Shown: positions 15,042 to 25,722, counted from the first letter of the stretch. The stretch is DNA of 64,000 nt from Shimia_B sp038528385 (GCA_038528385.1 JBCBET010000001.1:558001-622000); one strand, 5' to 3'. Program-made: numbers and translations. Notes: a model not told the origin generated them from the sequence alone.

Positions 15042-16328
15042 GTGACAGGCGAGCGGCGCACCTTCTTGTTCCTGCAGGGCCCCCACGGGCCCTTCTTCCA
15101 CCGGCTGGGCCGGATGCTCGGCGCGGCGGGCTGCGATGTCTGGCGCGTGGGCTTCAATGCCGGGGACCGCGCCTTTTGGAGCTCGTCGAAGACCTACCTG
15201 CCCTATACCGGCACGCTCGCGGACTGGCCCGCGCGCTTCGACGCCATCGTGGCGGAGAAAGCCGTCACCGACGTCGTGCTCTACGGCGATACGCGCCCCG
15301 TCCACGCCGAGGCCGTGGCCCGCGCCCGGGCGCTGGGCCTGCGCGTCCATGTCTTCGAGGAAGGCTACATGCGCCCCTACTGGGTGACCTACGAACGCGG
15401 CGGCGCGAACGGGCACTCACGGCTCATGGAGATGAGCGTGGCCGACATGCAGGCCGCGCTGGCACGCTCGGACCTCGACGTGCCGGAGGCGCCCACCCAT
15501 TGGGGCGACATGGTCCAGCATGTGTTCTACGGGTTTCTCTACCACCTCGTGGTGCTCACGCGGAACGGGGCCTACCGCAACATCGGCACCCATCGCGCGC
15601 TGCCGGTGGCGCGGGAATTCACGATCTACCTGCGGCGCGTGCTGCTGCAGCCCGTCGCGCGGCTCGACCGCTGGGTGTCCACGCGGCGCATCACGCGGGG
15701 CGGGCATCCCTTCCACCTCGTGCTCATGCAGCTCGAGCATGACAGCGCCTTCACGATGCATGCGCCCTTCAAGGACATGGCCGAGTTCCTCGAGGTGACG
15801 ATCCGTGGCTTCGCCGAGGGGGCGCCGCGCCATCACCACCTCGTCTTCAAGGCCCATCCCATGGAGAGCGGGCGCCTGCCGCTGCGGCGGGTGCTGCGCC
15901 GCCTGGCGCGGGCCCACGGTGTGGCGGGCCGCGTCCACGCCGTGCCCGGCGGCAAGCTCGCGCGGCTCCTCAACCACGCGCGCACCGCCGTCACGGTGAA
16001 TTCCACCGCGGGCCAGCAGGTGCTCTGGCGCGGGATCCCGCTCAAGGTCTTCGGCAGGGCGGTCTACGCCAAGCCCGAATTCGTCAGCGACCAGCCGCTC
16101 GCGCAGTTCTTCGCCGCCCCCGCGCGGCCCGACAACCGCGCCTACAAGGATTACCGGCGCTTCCTGCTCGAGACCTCGCAGATGCCCGGCGGCTTCTACT
16201 CCGCGCGCGGGCGGCGCGAGCTTCTGCGGCAGGTGGTGGACATGATGCTGGCCGAGGACGATCCCTACACCGCCTTCCTCGAGGGGAGTGCCGCGCCGAG
16301 GCAACAGTTGCGCCTCGTGCAGGACTGA
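15042..16328 (+). CDS. kpsS: Capsule polysaccharide export/synthesis protein KpsS-type
   Basis: The protein has 428 residues. It begins RTFLFLQGPHGPFFHRLGRML and contains DVWRVGFNAGDRAFW, VFEEGYMRPYW, HPME and TVNSTAGQQVLWRGIPLKVFGRAVY, the pattern of KpsS. KpsS is the glycosyltransferase that, with KpsC, adds the Kdo linker to the phospholipid anchor of group 2 capsules at the inner membrane. GTG 15042 follows GAGAGAGGGCC; earlier starts would lie over ribE. It heads a three-gene + strand cluster with the export lipoprotein and kpsC. No ABC transporter genes (kpsMT) are in the window. Confidence 0.88.
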   Translation: MTGERRTFLFLQGPHGPFFHRLGRMLGAAGCDVWRVGFNAGDRAFWSSSKTYLPYTGTLADWPARFDAIVAEKAVTDVVLYGDTRPVHAEAVARARALGLRVHVFEEGYMRPYWVTYERGGANGHSRLMEMSVADMQAALARSDLDVPEAPTHWGDMVQHVFYGFLYHLVVLTRNGAYRNIGTHRALPVAREFTIYLRRVLLQPVARLDRWVSTRRITRGGHPFHLVLMQLEHDSAFTMHAPFKDMAEFLEVTIRGFAEGAPRHHHLVFKAHPMESGRLPLRRVLRRLARAHGVAGRVHAVPGGKLARLLNHARTAVTVNSTAGQQVLWRGIPLKVFGRAVYAKPEFVSDQPLAQFFAAPARPDNRAYKDYRRFLLETSQMPGGFYSARGRRELLRQVVDMMLAEDDPYTAFLEGSAAPRQQLRLVQD

Positions 16329-16419
16329 CCGAGCGGCGCGGCGCTTCCTTTTTGCGCGGGATTCCGATAGCTTATTGAAAAAAGCTGAGGCAGCATTTCA
16401 TAAAAAGGGGGTCGGAGCA

Positions 16420-17556
16420 GTGACTTCTCTCACATCAAGGCACCCCCGCCGGTGGGTGCTCGCGCTGGGCGCGCTCGCGCTTCTGGCGTCCTGCGGCCTG
16501 CCGCGTTCGGGGCCCACGAAGGCGGAAATCTTCGAAGGTTCCGTGCAGCGCCAGGGCGACGCGTTCATCGTCGTCGTCGATGACCGCGTGACGCGCGCCA
16601 CGGCGGTCACGCCCGCGCTCGGCTTCTCGGAGGCCTTTATCAACGCCTCCGATATCGGCTCCGACACGATCCGCCCGGGCGACGTGCTGGGCCTGACGAT
16701 CTGGGAAAACGTGGAGGACGGGCTCCTCGCCTCCGCGGGCCAGAACGCCACCGTGCTCGAAGAGGTGCAGGTGGACGGCGCCGGCTTCATCTTTGTGCCC
16801 TATGCGGGCCGCCTGCGCGCGGCGGGCAACACGCCCGAAGCGATCCGCCGCATCATCGCCACCCGGCTCGACGAACAAACGCCCGATCCGCAGGTGCAGG
16901 TGCGCCGCATCGCCGGCGACGGGGCCACCGTGTCCGTCGTGGGGGCCGTGGGCGGCCAGGGCGTCTTCGCCATCGAGCGGCCCACGCGGCGGCTGTCGTC
17001 CATGCTCGCGCGCGCCGGCGGCGTCACCGTCGCCCCCGAGATCGCGCAGATCACCGTGATCCGCGGCTCCCATCAGGGCCGGGTGTGGTTCAACGATCTC
17101 TACGACGATCCCGCCCTCGACATCGCGCTGCGCGGCGGCGACCGCATCCTCGTGGAGGCGGACCGGCGGACGTTCACGGCCCTCGGCGCCACCGGCTCCC
17201 AGAGCCGGGTGCCCTTCGAGAGCCAGACCATCAGCGCGCTCGAGGCCATCGCCACGGTGGGCGGGCTCGCCTCCTCCATCGCCGATCCCACGGGCGTCTT
17301 CGTCTTCCGCAACGAGCCCGAGGTGATCGCGCAGGCCGTGGTGGGCCGGGGTGATCTCATCGGCACCCAGCGGGTGGCCTATGTCCTCGACCTCACGCAG
17401 CCCAACGGCATGTTCCAGGCGCGGGATTTCGCGATCCGCGACGGCGATACCGTCTACGTGACCGAGGCGCCCTTCGTGACATGGAACAAGACCATCTCCT
17501 CGCTCACGGGCTCGCTCAACTCCGCCAATGCGGTGACCTCGCTGGCGGGCAATTGA
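16420..17556 (+). CDS. Wza/KpsD-type polysaccharide export outer-membrane lipoprotein
   Basis: The protein has 378 residues with a signal peptide and lipobox LLASC, acylated at Cys25. The polysaccharide-export domain follows (DTIRPGDVLGLTIWEN through FVPYAGRLRAAGNT), then two SLBB-like repeats (VSVVGAVGGQGVFAIERPTRRLSSMLARAGG and a second from about residue 260). Such proteins form the periplasm-spanning outer-membrane channel for capsule. GTG 16420 has GGAG just upstream; the codons before it read through the intergenic region. It lies 91 bases after kpsS, in an AT-rich gap that may carry its own promoter, and 9 bases before kpsC. Confidence 0.9.
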   Translation: MTSLTSRHPRRWVLALGALALLASCGLPRSGPTKAEIFEGSVQRQGDAFIVVVDDRVTRATAVTPALGFSEAFINASDIGSDTIRPGDVLGLTIWENVEDGLLASAGQNATVLEEVQVDGAGFIFVPYAGRLRAAGNTPEAIRRIIATRLDEQTPDPQVQVRRIAGDGATVSVVGAVGGQGVFAIERPTRRLSSMLARAGGVTVAPEIAQITVIRGSHQGRVWFNDLYDDPALDIALRGGDRILVEADRRTFTALGATGSQSRVPFESQTISALEAIATVGGLASSIADPTGVFVFRNEPEVIAQAVVGRGDLIGTQRVAYVLDLTQPNGMFQARDFAIRDGDTVYVTEAPFVTWNKTISSLTGSLNSANAVTSLAGN

Positions 17557-17565
17557 GCGCCGGCC

Positions 17566-19545
17566 ATGGCCGCGGGGCGGGAGCCGCTTTACGTCTATAA
17601 CGGCGGCTTCCTGACCCAGCGGCGGCTGCGGCGCATCCTCTCCCTCGCCGGCTACGACATCCGGCTGGGCCGCCCGCCCTCGGGCGGCCTCGTGGGCGTC
17701 TGGGGCCGCTCCCCCACCGCCCATCGCGGGGAGGGCGTGGCCGCGCGCACCGGCGCGGGGATCCTGCGCGTGGAGGATGCCTTCCTCCGCTCGGTGAGGC
17801 CCGGGCGCGACGGCGAAGCCCCGCTCGGGCTGCTCCTCGACCGTACGGGTGTGCATTTCGACGCCGCGCAGCCCTCCGACCTCGAGACGCTGCTCGCCAC
17901 CCATCCGCTCGACGACACCGCCCTCCTCGACCGCGGGCGCCGCGCCCTCGACAGGATCCGGCGCGCGCATCTGTCCAAATACAACGCCACCCATCCCGAG
18001 CTCGACCCGCCCGCGCCGGGCTACGTGGTGGTCATCGACCAAACGGCGGGGGATGCCTCGCTCCTTGGCGCGGGGCGCGCAGCGTTTCAGGAGATGCTCG
18101 TCTTCGCCCAGACCGAGCATCCCGGCGCGCGCATCCTCCTCAAGACCCATCCGGAGACCGCCGCGGGCCACCGCGCGGGCCATTTCGGGCCGGGAGACGA
18201 GAGTAACCTCATTTCGCTCTACGACGCGCCGGTCTCGCCCTGGCGGCTCTTCGAGGGCGCGCGGGCGGTCTACACGGTGAGCTCGGGGCTGGGCTTCGAG
18301 GCGATCTTTGCGGGGCTGAAACCCCGCGTCTTCGGCCAGCCCTTCTATGCCGGCTGGGGCCTGACGCAGGACGAGCACCCGGTGGCGCGCCGCGCCCGCA
18401 GCCTCACGCGCGCGCAGCTCTTCGCCGCGGCCATGGTCCTCTACCCAACCTGGTACGACCCCCACCACGACGCGCTCTGCGAGATCGAGGACGTCCTCGG
18501 CGCGCTCGAGGCCCGGGCCCGGGCCTGGCGGGAGGACAACGAGGGCTGGGCCATGTCCGGCATGCGCCTCTGGAAGCGGCGCGCGCTCGCGCGGTTCTAC
18601 GGCTCCGAACGCGCGCCGATCTTCGAGGAGAACGCGGCCCGCGCCCGCGCCACGGGCCGCCCGCACATGGCCTGGGCCTCCACCGGCATGGCCGCTGCGG
18701 TGCGCTGCGAGGACGGGTTCCTGCGCTCCCGCGGGCTCGGCGCCGCGCTCGTGCCGCCGCTCTCGCTCGTGCTCGACGATCTGGGCATCTACTACGACCC
18801 CACGCGCGAAAGCCGGCTCGAGCGTCTCATCGCCGCCTCCCCCGACCTGCCGGAGGGGTGCGTCGCGCGCGCGCGGGACCTCCGGCAGACGCTCGTCGCG
18901 GCGGGGCTGAGCAAGTACAACCTCGCGGGCGATCTCGCCGGGCTCCCTGAGTTGCCCCCGGGGCGCCGCATCCTCGTACCCGGGCAGGTGGAGGACGACG
19001 CCTCCATCCGGCTGGGCACCGAGGCCATCTCCACGAACCTCGCGCTCCTGCGCGCGGTGCGCGAGGCGCACCCGACGGCAGTGGTGATCTACAAGCCGCA
19101 CCCGGACGTGGAGGCAGGGCTCCGCGCGGGGGCGGTCGATGCGTCAGGGCTCGCCGACGTGGTGGCGCGGGGCGCCGATCCCGTGGCGCTCATCGCCGCG
19201 GCGGACGAGGTGTGGACCATGACCTCGCTCATGGGCTTCGAGGCGCTTTTGCGCGGGGTGCCGGTGACCTGCCTCGGCACGCCCTTCTACGCGGGCTGGG
19301 GCCTCACGACGGATCTCGCGCCCGTGCCCGCGCGCCGGAAGGCCGCGGTGACGCTCGATGGGCTGGTCCATGCCGCGCTCATCGACTATCCGCGCTATTT
19401 AGATCCGGTGACGGCGCGCCCCTGCCCCGTGGAGGTGGCGGTGGCGCGGTTGAGCACCGGCAGGGTCCCGCGCGCTGGGCTGCCGCTCCGGCTGCTGGCC
19501 AAGGCGCAGGGCGCGCTGGCCTCCCATGCCCATCTATGGCGCTGA
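17566..19545 (+). CDS. kpsC: KpsC-type capsule polysaccharide beta-Kdo transferase, two tandem domains
   Basis: The protein has 659 residues made of two homologous halves. Each half carries a START-like segment (LRVEDAFLRSV near residue 67; VRCEDGFLRSRGL near 380), the sequence LSKYN, KTHPE or YKPHPD, and the end motif PFYAGWGLT (about residues 259 and 573). KpsC has two beta-Kdo transferase domains that alternate in building the poly-Kdo linker of capsule lipids. The start follows the export gene by 9 bases with a weak ribosome site. The 3' end overlaps convergent ribD by 12 bases. Confidence 0.9.
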   Translation: MAAGREPLYVYNGGFLTQRRLRRILSLAGYDIRLGRPPSGGLVGVWGRSPTAHRGEGVAARTGAGILRVEDAFLRSVRPGRDGEAPLGLLLDRTGVHFDAAQPSDLETLLATHPLDDTALLDRGRRALDRIRRAHLSKYNATHPELDPPAPGYVVVIDQTAGDASLLGAGRAAFQEMLVFAQTEHPGARILLKTHPETAAGHRAGHFGPGDESNLISLYDAPVSPWRLFEGARAVYTVSSGLGFEAIFAGLKPRVFGQPFYAGWGLTQDEHPVARRARSLTRAQLFAAAMVLYPTWYDPHHDALCEIEDVLGALEARARAWREDNEGWAMSGMRLWKRRALARFYGSERAPIFEENAARARATGRPHMAWASTGMAAAVRCEDGFLRSRGLGAALVPPLSLVLDDLGIYYDPTRESRLERLIAASPDLPEGCVARARDLRQTLVAAGLSKYNLAGDLAGLPELPPGRRILVPGQVEDDASIRLGTEAISTNLALLRAVREAHPTAVVIYKPHPDVEAGLRAGAVDASGLADVVARGADPVALIAAADEVWTMTSLMGFEALLRGVPVTCLGTPFYAGWGLTTDLAPVPARRKAAVTLDGLVHAALIDYPRYLDPVTARPCPVEVAVARLSTGRVPRAGLPLRLLAKAQGALASHAHLWR

Positions 19546-20631
19546 CCGGCGCACCCAGACATGCTCCACATCCGCGCCCACGCGGCGCGTGCTTTCGAGC
19601 GTAAAGCGGGGCGCGTCGCCCAGCCGGTCGAGCCCCAGCGCACCGATGGACGGCTGCCCCTCCGCGCCGAGCGCGAGCCCCGCCGTGTAGCCCGTGAGGC
19701 GGTCCACGAGCCCCGCATCGAGGAGCGAGGCCGCCAGCGCCCCGCCCCCCTCGCAATAGACCCGCGTGAGGCCTGCCGCGCCCAGCGCGCGGGCCATGGC
19801 GGCGACGTCGATCTGGCGGCCCGCCAGTGGCACCTCCATCGTCTGCGCCCCGAGCCCCTGCCAGGCGGAGACGAGATCCGGCCCCACATCGGGGCCGTGA
19901 CAGAGCCAGACCGGCACCTCCCGCGCCGTGCGTGCCAGCGTGCCGTCCAGCGGGATATCGAGGCGCCGCGACGCGACGATGCGCACGGGCTGATGCGCGA
20001 GCCCCAGCCCACGGACGGTGAGCGACGGATCATCGCTGCGCGCGGTCCCTGCCCCCACGAGCACCGCGTCATGGCGCGCGCGGGCGGCGTGGACGGCGCG
20101 GCGCGCCTCGGGCCCGGTGATCCACTGGCTTTCGCCCGTGGCAGTGGCGATGCGGCCGTCGAAGGCGCTCGCGAGCTTCAGCGTGAAGAGCGGGCGGCCT
20201 TGAGTGATGCGGGAGAAGAACCCCGCGAGGTCGCGCGTGGCGCGGGCCTCCATGACGCCCTCGGTCACCTCGATCCCCGCCGCGCGCAGGATCTCCGCGC
20301 CGCGTCCCGACACACGTGGATCGGGATCGCCCGCCGCGATGACGACGCGGGCCACGCCCGCGGCCACGAGCGCCTCCGCGCAAGGCGGCGTCTGCCCGTG
20401 ATGGGCGCAGGGTTCGAGCGTGACATGGGCGGTGGCCCCGCGGGCGGCGGCGCCGGCCTGGCCAAGCGCCACGACCTCCGCATGGGGCCTGCCGCCGGGC
20501 TGCGTCCAGCCGCGGCCGAGGACGCGGCCCCCGCGTTCGATCACGCAGCCCACCGCCGGGTTCGGCCAGGTCCGCCCCTGCCCCCGCGCGCCGAGCGCCA
20601 GGGCCATGGCCATGAACCGGGCGTCGCTCAC
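19534..20631 (-). CDS. ribD: Bifunctional riboflavin deaminase/reductase RibD
   Basis: RibD deaminates and then reduces the pyrimidine intermediate after GTP cyclohydrolase II. The 365-residue protein has the zinc deaminase domain with HAE (50-52), Cys75 and Cys84 (PCAHHGQTPPC), and a C-terminal reductase domain with the NADPH-binding segment LKLASAFDGRIATATGESQWITG. The start is GTG 20631, overlapping the nrdR stop as GTGA. The other riboflavin genes lie 4.7 kb downstream, beyond the capsule genes. Confidence 0.95.
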   Translation of the reverse strand: MSDARFMAMALALGARGQGRTWPNPAVGCVIERGGRVLGRGWTQPGGRPHAEVVALGQAGAAARGATAHVTLEPCAHHGQTPPCAEALVAAGVARVVIAAGDPDPRVSGRGAEILRAAGIEVTEGVMEARATRDLAGFFSRITQGRPLFTLKLASAFDGRIATATGESQWITGPEARRAVHAARARHDAVLVGAGTARSDDPSLTVRGLGLAHQPVRIVASRRLDIPLDGTLARTAREVPVWLCHGPDVGPDLVSAWQGLGAQTMEVPLAGRQIDVAAMARALGAAGLTRVYCEGGGALAASLLDAGLVDRLTGYTAGLALGAEGQPSIGALGLDRLGDAPRFTLESTRRVGADVEHVWVRRSAP

Positions 20632-21095
20632 TCTTCCTTGATGGGGGTCGGGCGCAGCTCTTCGATGAAGTCCTCGAAGTCGTCGGCGGCCTGGAAATTC
20701 TTGTAGACGCTGGCGAAGCGCACGTAGGCCACGGTGTCGATCCGCTGGAGCGCCTCCATGACGATCTCGCCGATGGTGGCGGAGGGGATGTCCGTCTCCC
20801 CCAGGCTTTCGAGGCGGCGCACGAGGCCCGAGATCATCTGGTCGACGCGCTCGGGCTCGATGGGCCGTTTCTGGAGCGCGATGCGGATCGACCGTTCGAG
20901 CTTGTCGCGGTCGAAATCCTCCCGCCGCCCGTTCGACTTGATGACGGTGAGGTCGCGCAGCTGCACGCGTTCATAGGTCGTGAAGCGCCCCCCGCAGGCC
21001 GGGCAGAAACGCCGCCGGCGGATGGCGGCGTGGTCCTCCGCCGGGCGACTGTCTTTGACCTGGGTGTCCACGTTTCCGCAAAATGGGCAGCGCAT
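20628..21095 (-). CDS. nrdR: Transcriptional repressor NrdR
   Basis: NrdR represses ribonucleotide reductase genes in response to ATP/dATP. The 155-residue protein has the zinc ribbon Cys3, Cys6, Cys31, Cys34 and an ATP-cone (about 46-136, LTVIKSNGRREDFDRDKL). It is coupled to ribD by a 4-base overlap, a common pairing in proteobacteria. Confidence 0.96.
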   Translation of the reverse strand: MRCPFCGNVDTQVKDSRPAEDHAAIRRRRFCPACGGRFTTYERVQLRDLTVIKSNGRREDFDRDKLERSIRIALQKRPIEPERVDQMISGLVRRLESLGETDIPSATIGEIVMEALQRIDTVAYVRFASVYKNFQAADDFEDFIEELRPTPIKEE

Positions 21096-21207
21096 TCGTC
21101 CCTCACTCTCTGCCTCTGGGGGGTTCGCCCCTCTTATCCACAGGCACTATAGGCGACGGTCAACGCTTTGGGTAGTGGGCAATTTTTGCCACTCGATGTG
21201 GTGGCGA

Positions 21208-21642
21208 TCACGGATCCGGGAGGAAATGCAGCGCCACCTGCCGCGTCTGCGGCCGCGCGCGATGCTCCCAGAGATAGAGGCCCTGCCAGGTGCCGAGCGC
21301 CATGCGCCCGGCCAGGACCGGGATCGAGAGCGACACCGGCAAAACGGCGGCCTTGATATGGGCGGGCATGTCGTCGGGCCCCTCCAGCGTGTGGCTGAGA
21401 TAGCCCATGGAGGGATCATCCGCCGGCGGCACGAGGCGCGCGAAAAAGGCGTCGAGGTCGCGGCGCACGTCCGGGTCGGCATTCTCCTGGATGAGAAGCG
21501 AGCAGGAGGTGTGGCGCACGAAGGCCGTGAGCAGCCCATCCCCCTGCCTGTCCCCCTGGCCGGCCACGAAGCGTGCCACGTCGGCGGTGCACTCCGTGAG
21601 CCCCGCGCCGCGGGTCTCGATGCTCAGCGTGGTGGCGGGCAA
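21208..21642 (-). CDS. YjbQ/UPF0047 family protein (secondary thiamine-phosphate synthase)
   Basis: The protein has about 144 residues with the family signatures TAFVRHTSCSLLIQENADPDVRRD and HTLEGPDDMPAHIKA, and the end LGTWQGLYLWEHR. YjbQ proteins show weak thiamine-phosphate synthase activity; their main role is unclear. No ATG or GTG fits: the first reasonable codon is TTG 21642, preceded by GTAGGG, which gives the usual length. The start lies just past the stop of the small secreted protein gene, suggesting an operon. Confidence 0.85.
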   Translation of the reverse strand: MPATTLSIETRGAGLTECTADVARFVAGQGDRQGDGLLTAFVRHTSCSLLIQENADPDVRRDLDAFFARLVPPADDPSMGYLSHTLEGPDDMPAHIKAAVLPVSLSIPVLAGRMALGTWQGLYLWEHRARPQTRQVALHFLPDP

Positions 21643-21649
21643 GACGACC

Positions 21650-21913
21650 CTACTGCGTGAAGCAGAACGCCAGCATCGCCTCCGCGTCCTCGCCGAGATG
21701 GAGCGCGATGACGTCCGGCAGCGGCTGGAGCGACAGGGCGCAGACATCGGCCTCGGCAGGCGTGGTGAAGGGCAAGGCGGGGGCGGCGGCGAGCGGCGTC
21801 TGGGCGGGCTGGAGGGACATGCGCGCCTCGATCAGCTCCACAGGCGCCTTCGTGGCGAGGGCGTGCGTCGGGACGAGGAGGGCTGTGGCGAGGGTCGCGA
21901 GCAACGCTTTCAT
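21650..21913 (-). CDS. Small secreted protein of unknown function
   Basis: The protein has 87 residues with an N-terminal signal peptide (about 1-19, KALLATLATALLVPTHALA) and no further hydrophobic segment. It has two cysteines (ADVCALS and AFCFTQ) that could form a disulphide in the periplasm. I do not recognise the family. It ends 7 bases before the TTG of the YjbQ gene. The start could alternatively be ATG 21934. Confidence 0.6.
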   Translation of the reverse strand: MKALLATLATALLVPTHALATKAPVELIEARMSLQPAQTPLAAAPALPFTTPAEADVCALSLQPLPDVIALHLGEDAEAMLAFCFTQ

Positions 21914-22120
21914 GGGGCACCTGCGTGTTGTCATGCGGCAAACGTGGGCCGCCCAGGGCCCGCAGGCAACAAACACCGGCGCACATTGCGGTGTTCGCCC
22001 GTGCGCGATGCGTGAGATGTGCGGCCCTGCCCTGCCTGCCACCCGTGCACGCTCTCCGCATTGCGTGCGGGACCCATTCCCGGCCCGCGCGCGTTCCCCC
22101 CCTAACGACGGAGGAAAGTC

Positions 22121-22792
22121 ATGACCAAAACGATCTTCATCACCGGCGCATCCTCGGGCATCGGCGCGGCGACCGCGCGGGCCTGCGTGGCGGCGGGCTG
22201 GCAGGTGGGCCTCATGGCCCGTTCGGAGGAAAAGCTCGCCACGCTGCAGGGCGAGCTGGACGATGGCGCGCTCGCGCTGCCGGGCGACGCCACCTCGCTC
22301 GACGCTCAACGGGGGGCGATCGAAGCTCTTACGGACAAATTCGGGCCGCTTCACGCGGCCTTCGCCAACGCGGGCACGGGGCTCGACACGCCGGGCACGG
22401 AGGCGGGCGACCCCGAAGCATGGGCAAAGCTCGTCGAGATCAACATCATGGGCCTCCTCTACACGGCGAAGGCCGCGCTGCCGCACCTGAAGGAGACGAA
22501 GGGGCACATGGTGCTCACCGGCTCCGCCGCCGGACGCCGGCATATCAAGGGCTCCATCTACGGGGCGTCGAAATGGTTCGTGCACGGCTATGGCGGCAAC
22601 CTCGCCGAGGAGATGCGCGACTGGGGCGGGCGCTGCACGGTGGTGGCGCCGGGGATGGTCGACACGCCGTTCTTTTCGAGCCCGAAGCCCGACAAGCTCC
22701 AAGCCGAGGACGTGGCGGCCGCCGTGCTCCACGCCCTCGAGGCCGACCCGCGCGCCAACGTTCAGGAAATCTTCCTGATGCCCACCAACTGA
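22121..22792 (+). CDS. Short-chain dehydrogenase/reductase
   Basis: The protein has 223 residues, a classical SDR with the cofactor loop TGASSGIG (8-15), NAG (83-85) and the catalytic Ser135, Tyr147 and Lys151 (YGASK). It resembles the YdfG-like NADP-dependent 3-hydroxyacid or serine dehydrogenases; the substrate is unknown. GGAGGAAAGTC precedes the ATG. It is followed by a hairpin pair and a 60-codon gene. Confidence 0.9.
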   Translation: MTKTIFITGASSGIGAATARACVAAGWQVGLMARSEEKLATLQGELDDGALALPGDATSLDAQRGAIEALTDKFGPLHAAFANAGTGLDTPGTEAGDPEAWAKLVEINIMGLLYTAKAALPHLKETKGHMVLTGSAAGRRHIKGSIYGASKWFVHGYGGNLAEEMRDWGGRCTVVAPGMVDTPFFSSPKPDKLQAEDVAAAVLHALEADPRANVQEIFLMPTN

Positions 22793-22794
22793 GC

Positions 22795-22842
22795 GCAAAA
22801 ATCCTTGCGAAGGATTTTGCAAATTCCTTCGCAAGGAATTTG
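22795..22842. repeat. Tandem pair of hairpins after the SDR gene
   Basis: AAAATCCTT/AAGGATTTT around GCG (22798-22818, with one bulged A outside) is followed by CAAATTCCTT/AAGGAATTTG around CGC (22820-22842). The pair begins 3 bases after the SDR stop. It is a likely transcript end or processing site before the next small gene. Confidence 0.75.
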
Positions 22843-22863
22843 TCAGCCCTGAGAGGAGAGACC

Positions 22864-23046
22864 ATGCCCGACAAACTCGACCCCCGCGAAACCGGCAAGC
22901 CCGGCACCACGCAGGATCCCAACCAGGCCGATCTGACCGGGATCGATCAAAAACCCGACCGGGACCCCGAAGCCGAGAAGAAGGCCAAGGCAAACGGCGG
23001 CATCCCGGGGACGACCACCGATCCGAACCAGGCCAACAAGACCTAG
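22864..23046 (+). CDS. Small disordered protein with a duplicated PGTT-DPNQA motif
   Basis: The protein has 60 residues, is very hydrophilic and rich in Asp, Pro, Lys and Thr, and is predicted disordered. The string PGTTQDPNQAD near residue 13 recurs as PGTTTDPNQAN near residue 48. The ribosome site GAGAGGAGAG is strong, which argues for real translation. I do not know a function; a stress-related or charged-filler role is only a guess. Its TAG overlaps the TAG of the convergent HlyU-like gene (CTAG, 23043-23046). Confidence 0.7.
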   Translation: MPDKLDPRETGKPGTTQDPNQADLTGIDQKPDRDPEAEKKAKANGGIPGTTTDPNQANKT

Positions 23047-23303
23047 AAGATCGTGTCGCCCTGCTGATCCACCAGCATCTTGGCCTTCAGGAGCGAGGTC
23101 GACGTGGCCTCCTCCTCCGTGGCGACGACGTCGGCCCGCACCATCTCGTGGACCTGCCCGTCCTTCTCGATGCGGGCACCCACGCGAAAGCCGCCCGCGG
23201 ATTTCACCGGCGCGGCGTAGATCGTGTAGCCATTGTGCTCTTCACCGGCGGCCTTCGGCGCTGATGCCTCGCCGCCACCGAAGAGCTTCTTGAGAATAGA
23301 CAT
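23043..23303 (-). CDS. HlyU family protein
   Basis: The protein has 86 residues: MSILKKLFGGG, a short linker, then HNGYTIYAAPVKSAGGFRVGARIEK and MLVDQQGDTIF. This matches the small HlyU family (PF10115), named after a Vibrio haemolysin activator but not a helix-turn-helix protein; its role in Rhodobacterales is unknown. It lies just downstream of the rpoD-linked gene on the same strand. Confidence 0.82.
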   Translation of the reverse strand: MSILKKLFGGGEASAPKAAGEEHNGYTIYAAPVKSAGGFRVGARIEKDGQVHEMVRADVVATEEEATSTSLLKAKMLVDQQGDTIF

Positions 23304-23306
23304 CGA

Positions 23307-23635
23307 CTAACCCTCCCTTCCCCAGTCATGGGTGAGGCACTTCGCTTGTTGCTCCCGCAGACCTGGCCACCCTGCGTACTTCTTCAACGCTTGTTGCGAA
23401 GGCTCCAAGCTGCCAGCTTCGACGCTCTCTTGGCTCACGACGAAGGTGGCGACATCCGGCAGGCCACGCGCAACGCAGACCTCTCGAACTTTATCAAGCG
23501 CTTGACCAAGCAGCCGCGCCTCTCGACGCGGACGCCCGATCGCCTCGGCCATGTCACCATATGTCCAGACGAAGCGGCCCGTTTTCGCCCCAGCAATGTA
23601 GGCCCTGATGATAGCTTCAGCCTGTTCAGGGACCT

Positions 23636-23639
<4 letters not shown>
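23307..23639 (-). CDS. Uncharacterised protein overlapping the rpoD stop
   Basis: The protein has 110 residues. The start GTG 23639 overlaps the rpoD TGA as GTGA. It has no membrane segment. The core FVWTYGDMAEAIG, then LGQALDKVREVC and GLPDVATFVV, is reminiscent of a small wHTH-like module seen in uncharacterised proteins of variable genomic regions (YGELA-IG, LG-AL-I, GLPPL-LVV pattern). That likeness is from memory and weak. I counted 182 G+C in 23341-23640 (61%), lower than most of the window but like rpoD itself. It would be co-translated with rpoD, a surprising place for an accessory-looking gene. Confidence 0.65.
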
Positions 23640-25618
<1,979 letters not shown>

Positions 25619-25635
25619 GTCGGGCGTCCCTCCAC

Positions 25636-25713
25636 GAATCAGCGGCTAGTTCCTGCGAATCACATATCGTGGTGATTCGTTACCGGTATTTACCGCGATT
25701 CCCTCTATGATTC
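25636..25713. promoter_or_regulatory. Cluster of five GANTC (CcrM) sites and a dyad upstream of rpoD
   Basis: GAATC at 25636 and 25657 and GATTC at 25674, 25697 and 25709 fall within 78 bases in the dnaG-rpoD spacer. Two of them belong to an 8-base inverted repeat, CGAATCAC/GTGATTCG (25656-25679). GANTC is the target of the cell-cycle methylase CcrM in alphaproteobacteria. The region must also contain any internal rpoD promoter. Confidence 0.55.
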
Positions 25714-25722
25714 TTCACCAAA

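Noticed and set aside
16435..19101. An 888-codon open frame antisense to the capsule export genes
   Set aside because: Same reason: GC bias leaves the reverse strand open opposite real genes. The sense strand has clear KpsC and export-protein motifs.
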